DNA from: Favolaschia claudopus
Lineage: Eukaryota > Basidiomycota > Agaricomycetes > Agaricales > Mycenaceae
Assembly: GCA_037176885.1 (NCBI GenBank)
Contig: JAWWNJ010000038.1
Span: 1,488,001 to 1,552,000, forward strand
Direction: 5' to 3'
Length of the DNA stretch: 64,000 nt
In this document: one piece after another, positions 10,100 to 20,825 of the stretch
Position numbering within the stretch: the stretch's first letter is position 1
How the letters are laid out: every line of letters begins with the position of its first letter
Position numbers and translations under genes: made by a program
The notes under the pieces: generated by a model
The model's input: the letters and a program-made list of their open reading frames with translations, nothing else
Told to the model about the DNA's origin: nothing
Database searches by the model: none

Positions 10100-10831
10100 C
10101 TAGTATTCTTCGGAGCGCCAGGTGGCCATGAATTTGGGAAGGTAGTCGCGGAGTTCGTGAAACGCTTCATGGCTTGCGCAAACCTCGAAGCTCGGAGTGT
10201 CTGGATGCATGGCCAGACCGTTCAAGAGGTCGTTAGCGAGATGCTGACCGAGTCCGCCGCCTGGACCTTCCACGTCAAGAAGGGCGTCGAGAATAGCGGT
10301 GTCGTATTCTTCTTCAAGAACAGAGGCTCTCCAGTTGTCCAGGACCCGTAGCGCTTCATCCAATTCGATCACCCAGTCTGGCCCTCCACGAAAGCGACGC
10401 CAGAGCCGGTCCCACAACTAGATGCTTCGATGAGAGGGATAGAAAGAAAGAGAAGTAGCGAACGTACCCCAGTTCCACGACGCAAGTCATTCCATTGCAG
10501 AAGCACCGCAGAACTGACCACATGAAGCTGGGTCATGCGAGAGAAGTCCGTGACGATGAAGGCGTGTTTCTCCATCACAATCGCAGCGAGAATATTGACT
10601 CTTAGCTTGTTCTTCTTTCTAGCGCCAGGCTCAACGAATCTGTCCGGCATAACGTCAGATCGGAGGCGTTGAGCTTTAGCCTTGTTGGGATTGTACTTAA
10701 AGAGTAGTATAAGGCAAGTTAAGCTCGCGAGCAAGATTCTTGACGTCCGGTTTCTGCCCATTGTTGACGCGACGAGAGAGGAGCCGGCACACGTCTTGAA
10801 TCTTCTGCTCCTTCTTGTCGACATCTGGCAT
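10100..10831 (-). CDS. Hypothetical protein, possible HTH start, one frame break
   Basis: The N-terminal frame from ATG at about 10831 gives KKEQKIQDVCRLLSR...ARELNLPYTTL, which resembles a psq-type helix-turn-helix. It stops there, and the next frame (KYNPNKAKAQRLRSDV...) carries on, so a one-base frame error or a missed intron is likely. An intron of about 50 bp (GTACGT...TCTAG) near 10418-10467 then joins NDLRRGTG to LWDRLWRRFRGG in frame, and the protein ends at FMATWRSEEY. The C-terminal part is acidic and leucine-rich and not recognised. Confidence 0.5.
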
Positions 10832-11284
10832 GCACGGGGACGCGTCGAAGAGGTGTCAACAAACGGCACGGCGTGTGCAAATAAGTGCCGACGCGTTTAG
10901 CGAGCGGAGTTTGAAATTGTCACGCTCGGAAACCCTCCCCTCCAGCGCGCGACGACGACGCACCGGTAAAACAATTTGAACTTGTCCAAAGTATTTAGTA
11001 TGCTATATAATCTCTCTCCAAGTTTCCCGGGTTTAAACAGTGAAGAGGTAAGTCAGAACATTGAGATATGTCGCGGGATCACTGAGTTTGATGTCCCGGT
11101 AAACGTATTTTAATACCTTCCTCTTCACGAATCCTCAAGCCCTTTGGTAGAATTATGCATTACTACTACTAGAATACATGCCGGAAAATTCCGGGGGCAA
11201 AAAGTAAAGGGACGGAGCAGGAAATGGTGAATTCTGACCCAATGGGAGAATTTATACCCATTGGGCACAATAGTAATAGACAAC

Positions 11285-11475
11285 CGAACCCAAAATTCGT
11301 CAATTTGAACCGTGGGAAATATTCTCGGGTTCGAAAAGGTTCGAACCTGTGCGAACCTGGAGCGAACCGAACCTCGGGTTAGGTTCGGGGTTCGCCAAAT
11401 TGGCCGAACCGAGCGGTTCGGAATTCGGATTTTTTGCCAAAAAACCGAACCTAACCGAACCCCGGCAACACTAAG
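11285..11475. repeat. CCGAAC/GTTCGG-rich inverted repeat
   Basis: Dense alternating copies of CCGAAC and its complement GTTCGG allow many short stems. The segment ends with CCCGGCAACAC. It looks like a small non-autonomous element or degenerate satellite. No TSD was identified. Confidence 0.5.
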
Positions 11476-11619
11476 ACAAACAAATACAGACAGAAAAAAA
11501 ACCCCGCCAGCGAGAGGGCCAGCGGCAACAAAGAGGTCAGCGCCAGCAAGATGACCAGTGCCAGCGAAGGGGAAGGGTGTGGCTGATTCACGGAAAGTGT
11601 GACTGTCACATGTCACACT

Positions 11620-12496
11620 TTCCGGGGCGGGTTTGGCCTCCGCGGAGACAGCGACCATCTCTTCGTAGTCAGAGCGAGCCATGCCTCGGATGTTGCCCTC
11701 AAGACTGAAGTGGCAGACAAGGGCGTGCTTGGGGAAATGTTTGAGTCAATGTAAAGAATCGACGGAAGTTATTGGCAACATACATGGCCGGCTATGATGA
11801 CAAGACATTTACCTCGCGCCTCAACGTGAATTGGACCAGGCTGGCGTGAAGATACTTCCAAGGGGAATTTTTCGGAGTCCGTTTGAGGTCGTGCGCGTCG
11901 ATAGCCATAGAAGAGACGGGTTCAAGCGAGGGAGTATAGTCCCCAGTGTCCGCAGAGAAAGTTTCGTGGGATTTAGCAGCCGTGCCTTCAGCAAAAACGC
12001 GGGGCATGACGGTCAGGAACCCTGGAAAGGACATTTGTACTCAAGGCAGTCGCGACTGAACGTACCTGTGGGCCATACCCCTTAGCTTTCTTAGCAGCAG
12101 GGCCTCGCTTAAGTGAGTCATGACTTAGCATCGCTAAGTTTGATGGCTAAATTTATTGAGTTAACTAAAATGGCAATTCTGAGTGATGGCTTAGTCGAGA
12201 AATCCATCTCTCTAATTTCAAGCCATATTCTGGTCGGATAAGGCTGGGATAGTGTTCTATAGACTCCCAAGGACTTCTATGTCAGTGCTCAGGATCATTG
12301 GGAAGGCAAAGGCGCCAAACTCGACACATAGCGAGGCCAATGAAGCCCCGTGGGAACCGACTAAGTCCCGTTGATGGGTGCCAATTACTAACTAATTTAG
12401 CCATCACTAGCCGTCAAGTGTCAGTTAAGCGAGGCCCTGCTTAGCAGCAAGTTCCAAGAGCTTTGCTAGCGCGTTGGCGACCTGTGATTCAGGCAT
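11620..12496 (-). pseudogene. Host-like gene interrupted by a hAT-type MITE
   Basis: Proceeding on the minus strand: MPESQVANALAKLLELAAK (ATG at 12496), the MITE insertion, KAKGYGPQ, an apparent intron (GTACGT...TTCCAG), an exon ending LVQFTLRRE, an intron (GTAAAT...CCAAG) and HALVCHFSLEGNIRGMARSDYEEM. The last junction is in frame. I could not make the first intron join in frame, so the gene may be broken or spliced differently. The 3' end is unclear. No domain is recognised. Confidence 0.4.
12098..12439. mobile_element. hAT-type MITE, 342 bp
   Basis: Terminal inverted repeats CAGGGCCTCGCTTAA and TTAAGCGAGGCCCTG, with a perfect 8 bp target duplication CTTAGCAG (12090-12097 and 12440-12447). 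An 8 bp duplication and CAGGG ends are hallmarks of hAT elements. No coding capacity. It sits inside an apparent exon of the minus-strand gene. Confidence 0.85.
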
Positions 12497-12499
12497 CCT

Positions 12500-13446
12500 T
12501 GCCTGCCAGTGTGCTGAGACTTTCCAGAAGGGACGTGTGAGAGACGAGGACAAGTGAGACTGTGAGAGGCGAGTCCGAGACGCGTTGAGTCACACTTGTG
12601 ACCTTCGCACCGTGCGACTGGCCTTCCCGATAAGGTGCGGAGCTCCCTATCCTAATTTATTGTTTTAAATTACGCATGTACATCGTAGAGTCAAGGCGAT
12701 ATCCTATATGTGCTTAGAAAGTCGAAAGACACTTGTGTAGGACAGAATTAAGATTAAGGCTCCAACCTTTTAGTTTTTGTTTGCGCCCGAGGGCAAAAGA
12801 AACGGAAACGGTTTCAAACGTTTAGAAAAACCTTTTTAATCGTTTTAAACGATTGTTGGGGCGGCCCGGAGCGGCATGGCTCAAATAACGGGATTCCACG
12901 TCTCAAACTCGACTAAAAGGTATCAAATGCACATGAAATGAGTTGAATGTTGTTTGAATGACTTACAAAATGCGTACACTCATCCCCGGACTGCTACACT
13001 GTGCCCAGCAGGCATCAAGATGTTCGCGCCGTCTCGAATCTGCCGCCCCGAGGCGCTGACTTGATGATCCTGAGTGTCAGGATCAAGGAAGGATCGACAC
13101 CGGTTACAAATTACACAGACCGGCAGCTCCAAGGATGGTTCCGCACACTGATCTGGCTGATGAAAGTAAGTAACCGTTTAGTCGTTTGTTTTATTTTTGT
13201 TTACCGTTTGTCGACCTCGGCAAAACAAACGAAAAAAGAAAGGCTCATTAACCGTGCCTGTGTTGTGGTTGGCTATGTCTCGGCTAGACATAGCCAAATG
13301 ATCCTATTGATCCTGAGGCTTCCGCTTGATCCTACCTGTCTAACTCGGCATTCGCCGGTCCGCTCCCAATTCAGGCGTTCAGGCGCAATTCACTTCCTTC
13401 GAACTGTCAGGCACCTTACAGCACAGAGAAAAGCCAGAAGAAGACA
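12500..13446. other. No gene recognised; one strong hairpin
   Basis: A perfect 12 bp stem TTGGCTATGTCT-CGGCT-AGACATAGCCAA lies at 13269-13297. GATCCTGA phrases recur at 13067-13085 and 13301-13317. Otherwise no supported gene. Confidence 0.4.
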
Positions 13447-14334
13447 TACTCGTCATCACAGAATGTAACCGGAAATTTGATCGGTTTGGGCCAAATTTGT
13501 AGTTTTTTGTGGTGAATTTTTTATGAACATAATGTTTGGCATCTACTGACATCTCATGCACTGGTCATCTCAGCCAGGAAGATTCAGTACAGCTCGTAGA
13601 CTAAGAATAACTTTGACACTTGTGATTTTGCGCAATTCGACAAAAGCGCAGCATTGGACAATGATTTTGGCACATAGTTATGAGTTTGATACTCTTGGGT
13701 AGTAGATATGTATGAAATGATTCCACAGCACAAGAATTGGACCGGAAAGATAAGTGCAAATGCAAAGTCTAGGCAAGTTTTGTCCGAGGGCACACAACAA
13801 ACATAAACAGATTTGCGTGCTGCAACATTTTCACAGCTGAAAGTCATATTTTGAAGGGCAGTTGCTTCCAAACTGTCTGTAACTACAAGATAAGACGGTG
13901 AACTAGTATTATGCGTCATTCGTGTACCTTCCAACAGTTTCATTCGAACCAAAACCACAATTTCAACAATTCTGGCTAAGATCTTTGCATGCACCTTTTC
14001 TTGCCAATATTGCAGGTTGAAGGCCATACAAAAGGCTGCTCAGGGTACCCCTAAGTCTGAACAACTACCATATCACACCACAATCACCCTACATGCGTCT
14101 CAAACAGGGATTTGGTTATATTCTCTGCATTATTCACAGTCAAACTATTGCAAACCGAGGCACTCTCGAATTTGTGCAGACTCCTGGTCAACGTATACAA
14201 CGGCAATCTTCTTCAAACTCATACGGGGTAAATGGAACATACCAAACTACAATATAGGATACAAGTTCCGTGAGAAAAACACGTGACCGCGTCAAAATAG
14301 CACAATTTCCGGTTACTTTCTGTGATGACGAGTA
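13447..14334. mobile_element. 888 bp TIR element with GACA flanks
   Basis: Inverted termini TACTCGTCATCACAGAA, then an AACCGGAAATTTG-like stretch, about 32 bp with one or two differences. Both ends are flanked by GACA (13443-13446, 14335-14338), a possible 4 bp target duplication. The interior has only short frames with no transposase motif. Non-autonomous DNA element; superfamily not assigned. Confidence 0.65.
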
Positions 14335-16003
14335 GACAATGTACTTTCAATGTCTGGATGTCTCAACTCAAGTGATTTCAAGAACAATCATGAACATGGG
14401 CCCAAATAGGCCGGATTCAACGCAAATTCAGCGAGGATTCAGGTCGACATTGTGCGCCGTCATGCAGTATATAGCCTGATTTGTTTCGAGTTAAAGATAA
14501 GTATGATTGTGTTGGATTATAGATGGACCCCGTCAATGAAAACATTCAAAATCTAACTGAATGGCAGTACATCACTAACCCAGTCTTGAGCCCCGACATG
14601 CACAGATAGAAGAATTCTCTTGGGTTTCATTGGAGTAAGTAGAGTCAAGCCAGCACAAACATCGAGGCCAGAGGTAGACTGGAAGGTATTGATACTGAAT
14701 TTAGAGTCGGAACCGAGCTGTTTAAATGTTGGATTGTACTTGATCGCGGGGCGCGGAAGAAAGAAAAGTGAAATCCAAGTGATTGAGAACGATTTTGAAG
14801 CCACTGACCCATTCAGAATGACTGCGGGAGCTGCGCGAGAAGGTGAGAAAGCGACAAAGGCAAAGAATGCCCGTCCAACCTAGTATATAAAATATCGCCT
14901 TGCGTTGGACCTGAATAGTATTTCAATACTTTGATGAATTGTGCCTCGCAGTGAGCGCGAGCCAAGGCGTCGATAACCGCGCACAAAGGGCAAAGCGCGA
15001 ACCCGCGACGGCCGTTTGTGTGCGGTTACACAATGCTGATCCTGGATCGCAGTCGTCGTTGTCGCGGGGGTGTGTGCCGTCAAGCGAGAGAGTTCGGCAT
15101 TGCTAGTGGCTCGCATAGGATGAGTGCGCACTCGCACCCGACGCACGCGAGCCACTAAACGATAACGGCTTTATGCCGATTTAACCAACACTCCAGATGC
15201 TGCCACATCGCCGTTCGACGCCTGTTTGAGCGTCGGCGGGTGCGGCTAAGCGGCATCTGGATGGGGAGTTCAGAGCTGAGACACGGGCTAGTTAGCAAGA
15301 GACCGATAACGAGAATTGCAATCACACACCTTCACATGTGTGCGGCAGCTATCCAGCTCCTTGAATGTCATGTTAAAGCAAAGGTGTTGAACATGCAAGC
15401 GAGTTGCGTTGAGAGTCTGTTGAATCGTCGAGTCGCACGTGCAAATGGACCGAAATTTCGAGGGTGTCGATCCCAGAGAGGTGCCGATTTGTAGGGTGAA
15501 TATTGGATGTATTCGCGCGAGAACAGCCAGAAAGATGGATAAGCCAAGAAGTGGAGTGAAAGGCAAAGACTTGACGCGTAGGAGGCATCGAGACGAGACC
15601 AAGTAAGAGAGTAGGAGAGAGTGGTGGTGCAACGCTGAGTGACGCGACTCGTGGCAATTGACGGCGGTGATTTCCGTGTCGTCACTCGTTACCAATCTTG
15701 AATACCATTGGCTGTGTCCTATGTCGTTTTGGGACGCAAACCCGAATAGACATAGTCTTGAATTCCCTGATGTTTACTCGATATGGCAAAAGAATCAAGA
15801 TGAAATCAAGACGCCGAATTGTAAACTGCGCTCGCTGCAACAAATTTGGAGCTCTGAAATTTGGGGACATTCATGCAGAGGTATCTACTAATCTCTCCTC
15901 TTTCTCCCTCTTTTTTTCTCTTTTTCTGCAACTTGAAAACTTGATTAATTCTCCCTAACCACAGACATAGTACATAAGCCCATCTCTAATTAGTCTCATA
16001 CTC
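14335..16003. other. No gene recognised; GC-rich foldback near 15.1 kb
   Basis: Several short frames overlap on both strands without domain evidence. AGTGGCTCG and CGAGCCACT near 15102-15156 form a stem around a GC-rich loop. A TATATAAAATAT run lies near 14884. No confident gene. Confidence 0.35.
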
Positions 16004-17154
16004 TAGCGAAAGCGCAAGCATCTTGGACCAGTCACATCTACGCCTTCTACGATGGCAACGTCAGCATTGAATATCGCAATGGTCAGCTCCACCATGTCTT
16101 TCACTGCGCTGCACGCAACTGTAGGCACACCGTTTCCGGGAATCAGACAACAAAGGACGCCAAATCGACGAAGAATTTTCGCAGCCATGCGGTGAAATGC
16201 TGGGGAGAAGATAACGTCGCTGCCGCGCTGCAAGTCTCGAGTCTCGGCGAAGCTCGTAAATTGCTCAAGCAAAACGGCGGCACTCGGAGTCAGCGGCTTA
16301 CCGATCTCTTCAAAGCCCATGCGGCCGCTGGAGGCGAGTCTTTCTCGCATGTACCTTTGACAAGAGAGCAGACTCGGTGAGTGCTATTGCGGTATTTTCT
16401 TTGGTAGAGCTTGGGCTAAGTCACTTTTGGAGGGTCGAGCATGTACGATGGATTTCAGAAAGTCTCCGTCCTTTCACCGTCGTGCAGGATCGAGGCTACC
16501 GTCGTCTGATGAAGTCCGGGCGGCCATCGACCTATATTCCTTCGCCTCGAACCGTTGCTCGAGATGTGAAGATCTTATTCGACAAGACACGGGAGCGGTT
16601 GAGGAAACGATTTGAAGTATGCCTTTTATTATTCATTCAGTTGCGATGCTGAATCGTCTTCTCCTCAGACAATACCGGCATGCCCATCCGTCTACACTGA
16701 TGCATGGACCTCCCCCAATCACCGTGCCTTCGTCGCCCTGGGAGGTCACTGGGAGGAAGACAATCAGCGCATTGTTTTCAACGGATGGAAGCGCTTCCAC
16801 TGCCTAAAATATCATCTGTTGATTTCTCCAGACGGGATCGTGATTCATGTGTATGGTCCTGTCGTGGGTCGTCGTCATGATATCACCGTCCTCCGGCAGA
16901 GTGGCCTGCCCGACATTCTAGCTGCTAATTTCTGGAACCGTGACAAGACGAAAAAGTTCTTCGTATACGGTGACGCTGGATACACAGCAGAGGAACATAT
17001 CATTGCTCCCTTTCGGGATGCAGATACTGGTGCTGGGGAGCTCGCCTGGAATGCGGTGATGAGTAAGATACGACAGCAGGTGGAATGGTCAGCAAATCAA
17101 CAAGATGTCGTGCCGGACCCGTTCAAAAGTAATTTTTTCTTAGTCCGAGTCTGA
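16004..17154 (+). pseudogene. Chimera: hAT transposase N-terminus fused to DDE_Tnp_4 nuclease
   Basis: Exon A (to 16376) encodes a BED-like zinc finger: FHCAARNC, FRSHAVKCWGE, then EARKLLKQNGG. Exon B (16433-16616) gives VRWISESLRPFTVVQDRGYRRLMKSGRP, the classic fungal hAT segment. Exon C starts at 16669 with VYTDAWTSPNHRAFVALGGHWE, still hAT. Introns of 56 and 52 bp join in frame. Without a break the frame then becomes FNGWKRFHCLKYHLL, GRRHDITVLRQSGL, YGDAGYT and a remnant IRQQVEWS, the fungal DDE_Tnp_4 (PIF/Harbinger-type) nuclease, which ends early. A spliced ORF therefore joins two unrelated transposases. The likely cause is an insertion or recombination scar; a functional fusion is possible but unproven. 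Confidence 0.75.
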
Positions 17155-17487
17155 ACGGCGTTCGGCGGGCCAAAAGAGACGAAGGAAGAGAGAAGCAAAG
17201 GAAAAAGAGAACGATGGTCGTTTGGTACGCGAGACTTGCGATCTGAGCTACATGGTGGACTTCACACTGATCTGAGGGGCACAGTCAGGCATTGTAAGGC
17301 CTGTAAACTTGCCACGATCATTGGCTCAACGAGCGTCTGTTGGGATCTAGACGGGGCGGAAAGCTAGTGAAGTCCACCTTTTGTTCACTGGACTAAATCG
17401 GCCGGTAATCAAAGAAAAATTACCCGATATCGTAGTCCGGCATTAGCCGGACCGGAAATTTCATTTTCTTGCCTCTTTGGGACAGAA

Positions 17488-18482
17488 AATCGCCCGTTAC
17501 GCACTGTGCAAAGTATCCATCATGAAATTCATGCAACCTGTCATGAATTTCAGGTTTCATGATGTTTTGTCATGAAGCACACCATGAATTTCAAGGGGGG
17601 TTTCATGATGCTCAGAAGCTCATTTTTGCAAGATTATGAATTCATGACAAAACATCATGAATTTTCGTCATGAAAGAACCGAGCGATTTTTTCTGGCTAA
17701 GTCCACCAAGGGTTAAGTGGGTAGTGCGCTAATATCAATGATAAAGCCAATAAATGGTATCAGTGAAAATTAGTTAACTAAATGAGGAGGTCATGAACAA
17801 CTTGAGACTGTGCCGCATGACATCCATATATTGGCCAAGATAACATAGTCTATAATTCCCACTCAGTCTATGTGTAGTAATGTCACCCTGACGTAGTGCG
17901 TCATATGCTGGTTTTAAGTTCGATTCCGGGTGGTGTCACCTGAGTTTGGTTGTTATTTATTTGCTTTGCAGCGCTCTCGTTTCATGATATTTTGTTCTGA
18001 AATACTTGATAAAACATCATGAAAAAACGTCATGAAGAGCCCCATAATCATCATGAGAACATACTTTAAATTCATGATGTTGCGTTAGCAATTTCCAGGC
18101 GATTCATCATGAATTCCTGGACATAATGTTGGGATAGGCCCCCGGACGCTCCCTATTATCCAAGTCCGCCCATAGAGTAAATCAACGACCCATTTTCGAG
18201 GGTATTTTTTCGGAACCAGCCACATCTTGGAGCATCTAACTAGCGGGCCAGACGCGTACGCACAGAACTAAGACATTGCCGGGGGCTTCAAGAAAAAATC
18301 GGCTTTTTTGTGGCCCCCAGAGCGCCATCAGTGCCAAAAACCTAGAGTAAAACAACCAAAATCGACGAAATTTTGCGGACCGGGTTTTGGTGAAGTGACC
18401 GGGGGCCTGTTGGGATTTTAATGGCCAACAACATCATGAATTTCATGACCCTTCCTTTGCACAGTGACGCGTTACAAGGCGC
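17488..18482. repeat. Foldback-type repeat with TCATGA arms
   Basis: The left end (CGTTACGC..CTGTGCAAAG.. then CATGAAATTCATG, 17493-17530) is matched in inverse at 18430-18482 (CATGAATTTCATG, CTTTGCACAG, GCGTTAC). Inside are many TCATGA palindromes. It looks like a non-autonomous element of about 1 kb with long degenerate termini. The exact ends and TSD were not resolved. Confidence 0.5.
17880..17942 (+). repeat. Possible tRNA-derived (SINE-like) promoter segment
   Basis: AGTTCGATTCC near 17918 fits a polymerase III B box, and TGACGTAGTGCG near 17890 is a weak A box. The two arms do not fold into a tRNA. Low-confidence SINE remnant. Confidence 0.2.
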
Positions 18483-18640
18483 AAAATTGTTCAGTTCACA
18501 AGTGGCTGTTACCCGTTACGTGAACAACTGGTCGGAATCTGCCAGGCCCCCGGTCACTGACATATAGGTCTGTAACATTGAAAACCCGAATTTCGACCTG
18601 ATTTACTCTATTTTTCGGCACTGATGGCGCGCTGGCGGCT
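18320..18640. repeat. Long inverted repeat, about 100 bp arms
   Basis: The segment from AGCGCCATCAGTGCC (18321) to GTGACCGGGGGCCTG (18410) recurs in inverse from CAGGCCCCCGGTCAC (18543) to GGCACTGATGGCGC (18631), with scattered differences. The spacer is about 130 bp. Foldback element; flanks not defined. Confidence 0.6.
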
Positions 18641-18889
18641 TCAAAAACCCGAATCCTCGTTAGAATGCTCCAGCCACTCCGCCGTCAGGCTTGATCGACT
18701 GTCATCAAAACCTCTCGGCGGGTGGTTGGTTGCGAACCTAGGAAGCTTGACACAAGTACATCAAATTTATCGACAAGCTCTATCATGGTACTATAAGAGG
18801 TTATAAGTAAGGTACCGATATTGCAAATTCGAATATAAGTCCTATCAAACAAGGAAGGGGATGCCCCCTACAAAGCTGCGAAAACGAAG

Positions 18890-19025
18890 GAGAATCATAC
18901 AGGTGTCGGAAAAATTGAAAAAGCCTGGTAAGGCCTTGGAGCACCTAACGGCCTTATAAGGCCTAATAAGGTTCGAGGGGTGACATTATAAGGCGTGATA
19001 AGGTCTGGTTAGGTCTTCCCAGGCT
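18890..19025. repeat. AAGGCC-rich short repeat
   Basis: Clustered phrases such as GGTAAGGCC, CTTATAAGGCC, AATAAGG and GATAAGG in both orientations. A degenerate MITE or local repeat is likely. No TSD was seen. Confidence 0.35.
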
Positions 19026-19324
19026 GACTTCCCGGAGGTTACAAAACTGAGTTGGGGTTGTTAGAGACATGGTAGGTGTGGTTTTATTGCATCTTTTTCG
19101 GCGGAAAATTCAGAGTTGTATTGTTTTTGATAATTTGTGCTGTGATTGTATGCCAAGATGGCTGATTTGAATTTCAAAAAGTATGCAGGGGAGCATATAC
19201 TCATGTGTAGTAAATCACCAGTCAATGTACGAGCAATATCTTGAGTTGTTGTGTTATGGGGAAATTGTACAGGTATCCCAGAGCTACGCAATATATGGAA
19301 CAAAATTTCTCTACCTGTAAAGCT

Positions 19325-19405
19325 CTCTTAGCATAGCAGTATGGTACATTGCCATTGTTTTATTCGCACTGCAGAGGTCGAGCGTTCGATTCTCGCAAGC
19401 AACCA
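19325..19405 (+). repeat. tRNA-like segment, possible SINE head
   Basis: TTAGCATAGCAGTATGG (A-box-like) is followed about 55 nt later by GCGTTCGATTCTC (B-box-like), the spacing of a tRNA gene. The acceptor and T stems do not pair well, so I do not call a functional tRNA. A SINE or tRNA pseudogene is the likely reading. Confidence 0.3.
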
Positions 19406-19519
19406 GTAACTTAATTGTTAGAGTTATACAGTGAGTCAGTATTGTAGTACCATAGAAATAGATAGTCTAGTATTAGAAAGTCACGACAAGGTTGTGGCAG
19501 CTTGGAAAGCTGACAAAGA

Positions 19520-19819
19520 TGTCAGACGCCGAAACGGATGACTGGTCTAGCGAGGGTAAGACCCACCTTCTTCAACAAAAGGAAATGATGACGATTATTT
19601 CAAGGCGATCGAGTGCAATGGTTCCGAGCTGAGGCGGAAATGCAGCGATGGCAAGAACAAGGCGAGCAGAAGTTAGCTGAGCTGTTACGCACCAATCGGA
19701 GTTTTCTGAAAATGGAGGACACCTGGCAAGTCTTGGGCAAACGGAACAATCAGCCAGGACACGCTGCATATGCCAAACAGAAAGCTGCTATGTATCGAAG
19801 ACGCGCACAAACAGCCTAA
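19520..19819 (+). pseudogene. C-terminal tail fragment resembling KDZ-type transposon proteins
   Basis: The peptide WFRAEAEMQRWQEQGEQ...LAELLRTNRSFLKMEDTW...GHAAYAKQKAAMYRRR resembles the helical tail of large basidiomycete proteins associated with KDZ transposons: alternating charged helices, RSF..ME.W, then AAYA..KAAMYR. An acidic stretch (DDWSSEG) precedes it. Only this tail is present. Family assignment is from memory of the pattern and needs a search. Confidence 0.4.
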
Positions 19820-19842
19820 TCGCTCATCAAGGAATTGGGATA

Positions 19843-20413
19843 CAGTGCCAAGCGCCACTTCTCCAACACTGCTTTTTCGGGCGGAAGAAAATTTTTGTAA
19901 TTTATTTGGGATTTTCTGAGGAAGGAAACCGACCAAAAGAATGCGTTTGGCGTTGAGAACTCACTTTTTCCCACGGTGTTTCACTTTTTTCGGGTCTGAA
20001 AAAAGTAAAATCATCATTTTGGCTCTGATTTTGGATGGATTGAGGCCAGATATGTTCAGTTGTCATGCAGAAACCAAGAAAAAGTGGTAGCCGAGTCTGT
20101 TCTGACTTACCTGGGTGATCCGCCCAAGGCTGGCACGGCAAAGTCCGAGAAGCACGTGATCTTAACCCTAACCGATATGGCAATTTGATGATGGCATCAA
20201 CCATCATTAGGGTTTGTTTCACTTTTTCGGAGGTGAAAACACAAAAACTTGTTCAATTGCCTTGCAAAGCACAAGATGGGTTGCTACACATCCATATAGA
20301 TGTTCTACACTGTTTCGAAGTCGAATGGTGATGACGGCATAATGTAGTATCGAGTTTAACTTTTGATGCCGTTCCCTGCCAAAAAAGGAACCGTGATGTG
20401 ATGCTTGGCACTG
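19843..20413. mobile_element. MITE-C1, 571 bp, Tc1/mariner-type ends
   Basis: Ends are CAGTGCCAAGC and GCTTGGCACTG, flanked by TA on both sides (19841-19842, 20414-20415), a typical Tc1/mariner arrangement. A 106-codon minus-strand frame inside (20222-19902) is almost identical to that of MITE-C2 but has no transposase motif. The copy is in inverse orientation to MITE-C2 at 30863. Confidence 0.85.
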
Positions 20414-20670
20414 TACGGTGATTTACTTGAGCCAAAGGCCAATTTGGTGGAGAGAGTGCAAGGTGAACGAGTAGAGCAGGAAAGGCTTGTAGCGCAGGGA
20501 ATTTCGGTTGTTCTATAGTTTTGTAGGATTACATTCCATGCATCTGTACTGCGGGAGGTGAGGGTAATTGGAAGAGAAGGTGGACGTCGTGACCGGATCA
20601 GATATATATTTTACGGCCGATAAGGCCGACATGCTGGACAAAGTGTAAGTAACGGTGTAACGATTCACTA

Positions 20671-20825
20671 GACTCGTGGTACTACTGTATTATGGCTTAA
20701 TGAGACCTATGGTGGCCTATAAGTGAGATATGTAGGTCAGTTTACATTAGAGCCAAGTCCCCCGCACACTAATTCCCTCATTCTCGACGAACAGATTGAG
20801 CGTGACCAAGCGTGACGGTGTGTAA
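20671..20825 (+). repeat. Direct repeat, left copy
   Basis: Shares with 22676-22810 a run from GTGGTACTA through CAGTTTACATTAGAGCCAAG to GATTGAGCGTGACCA. The two copies frame about 1.85 kb. Possible LTR-like or TRIM-like repeats, but no TG..CA ends or TSD are clear. Confidence 0.55.

Noticed and set aside
13584..14027. 147-codon minus-strand frame in the 888 bp TIR element
   Set aside because: No transposase or other motif; probably chance.
20161..20180. TTAACCCTAACC resembling telomere repeat
   Set aside because: A single partial unit inside MITE-C, present in both copies; not a telomeric array.
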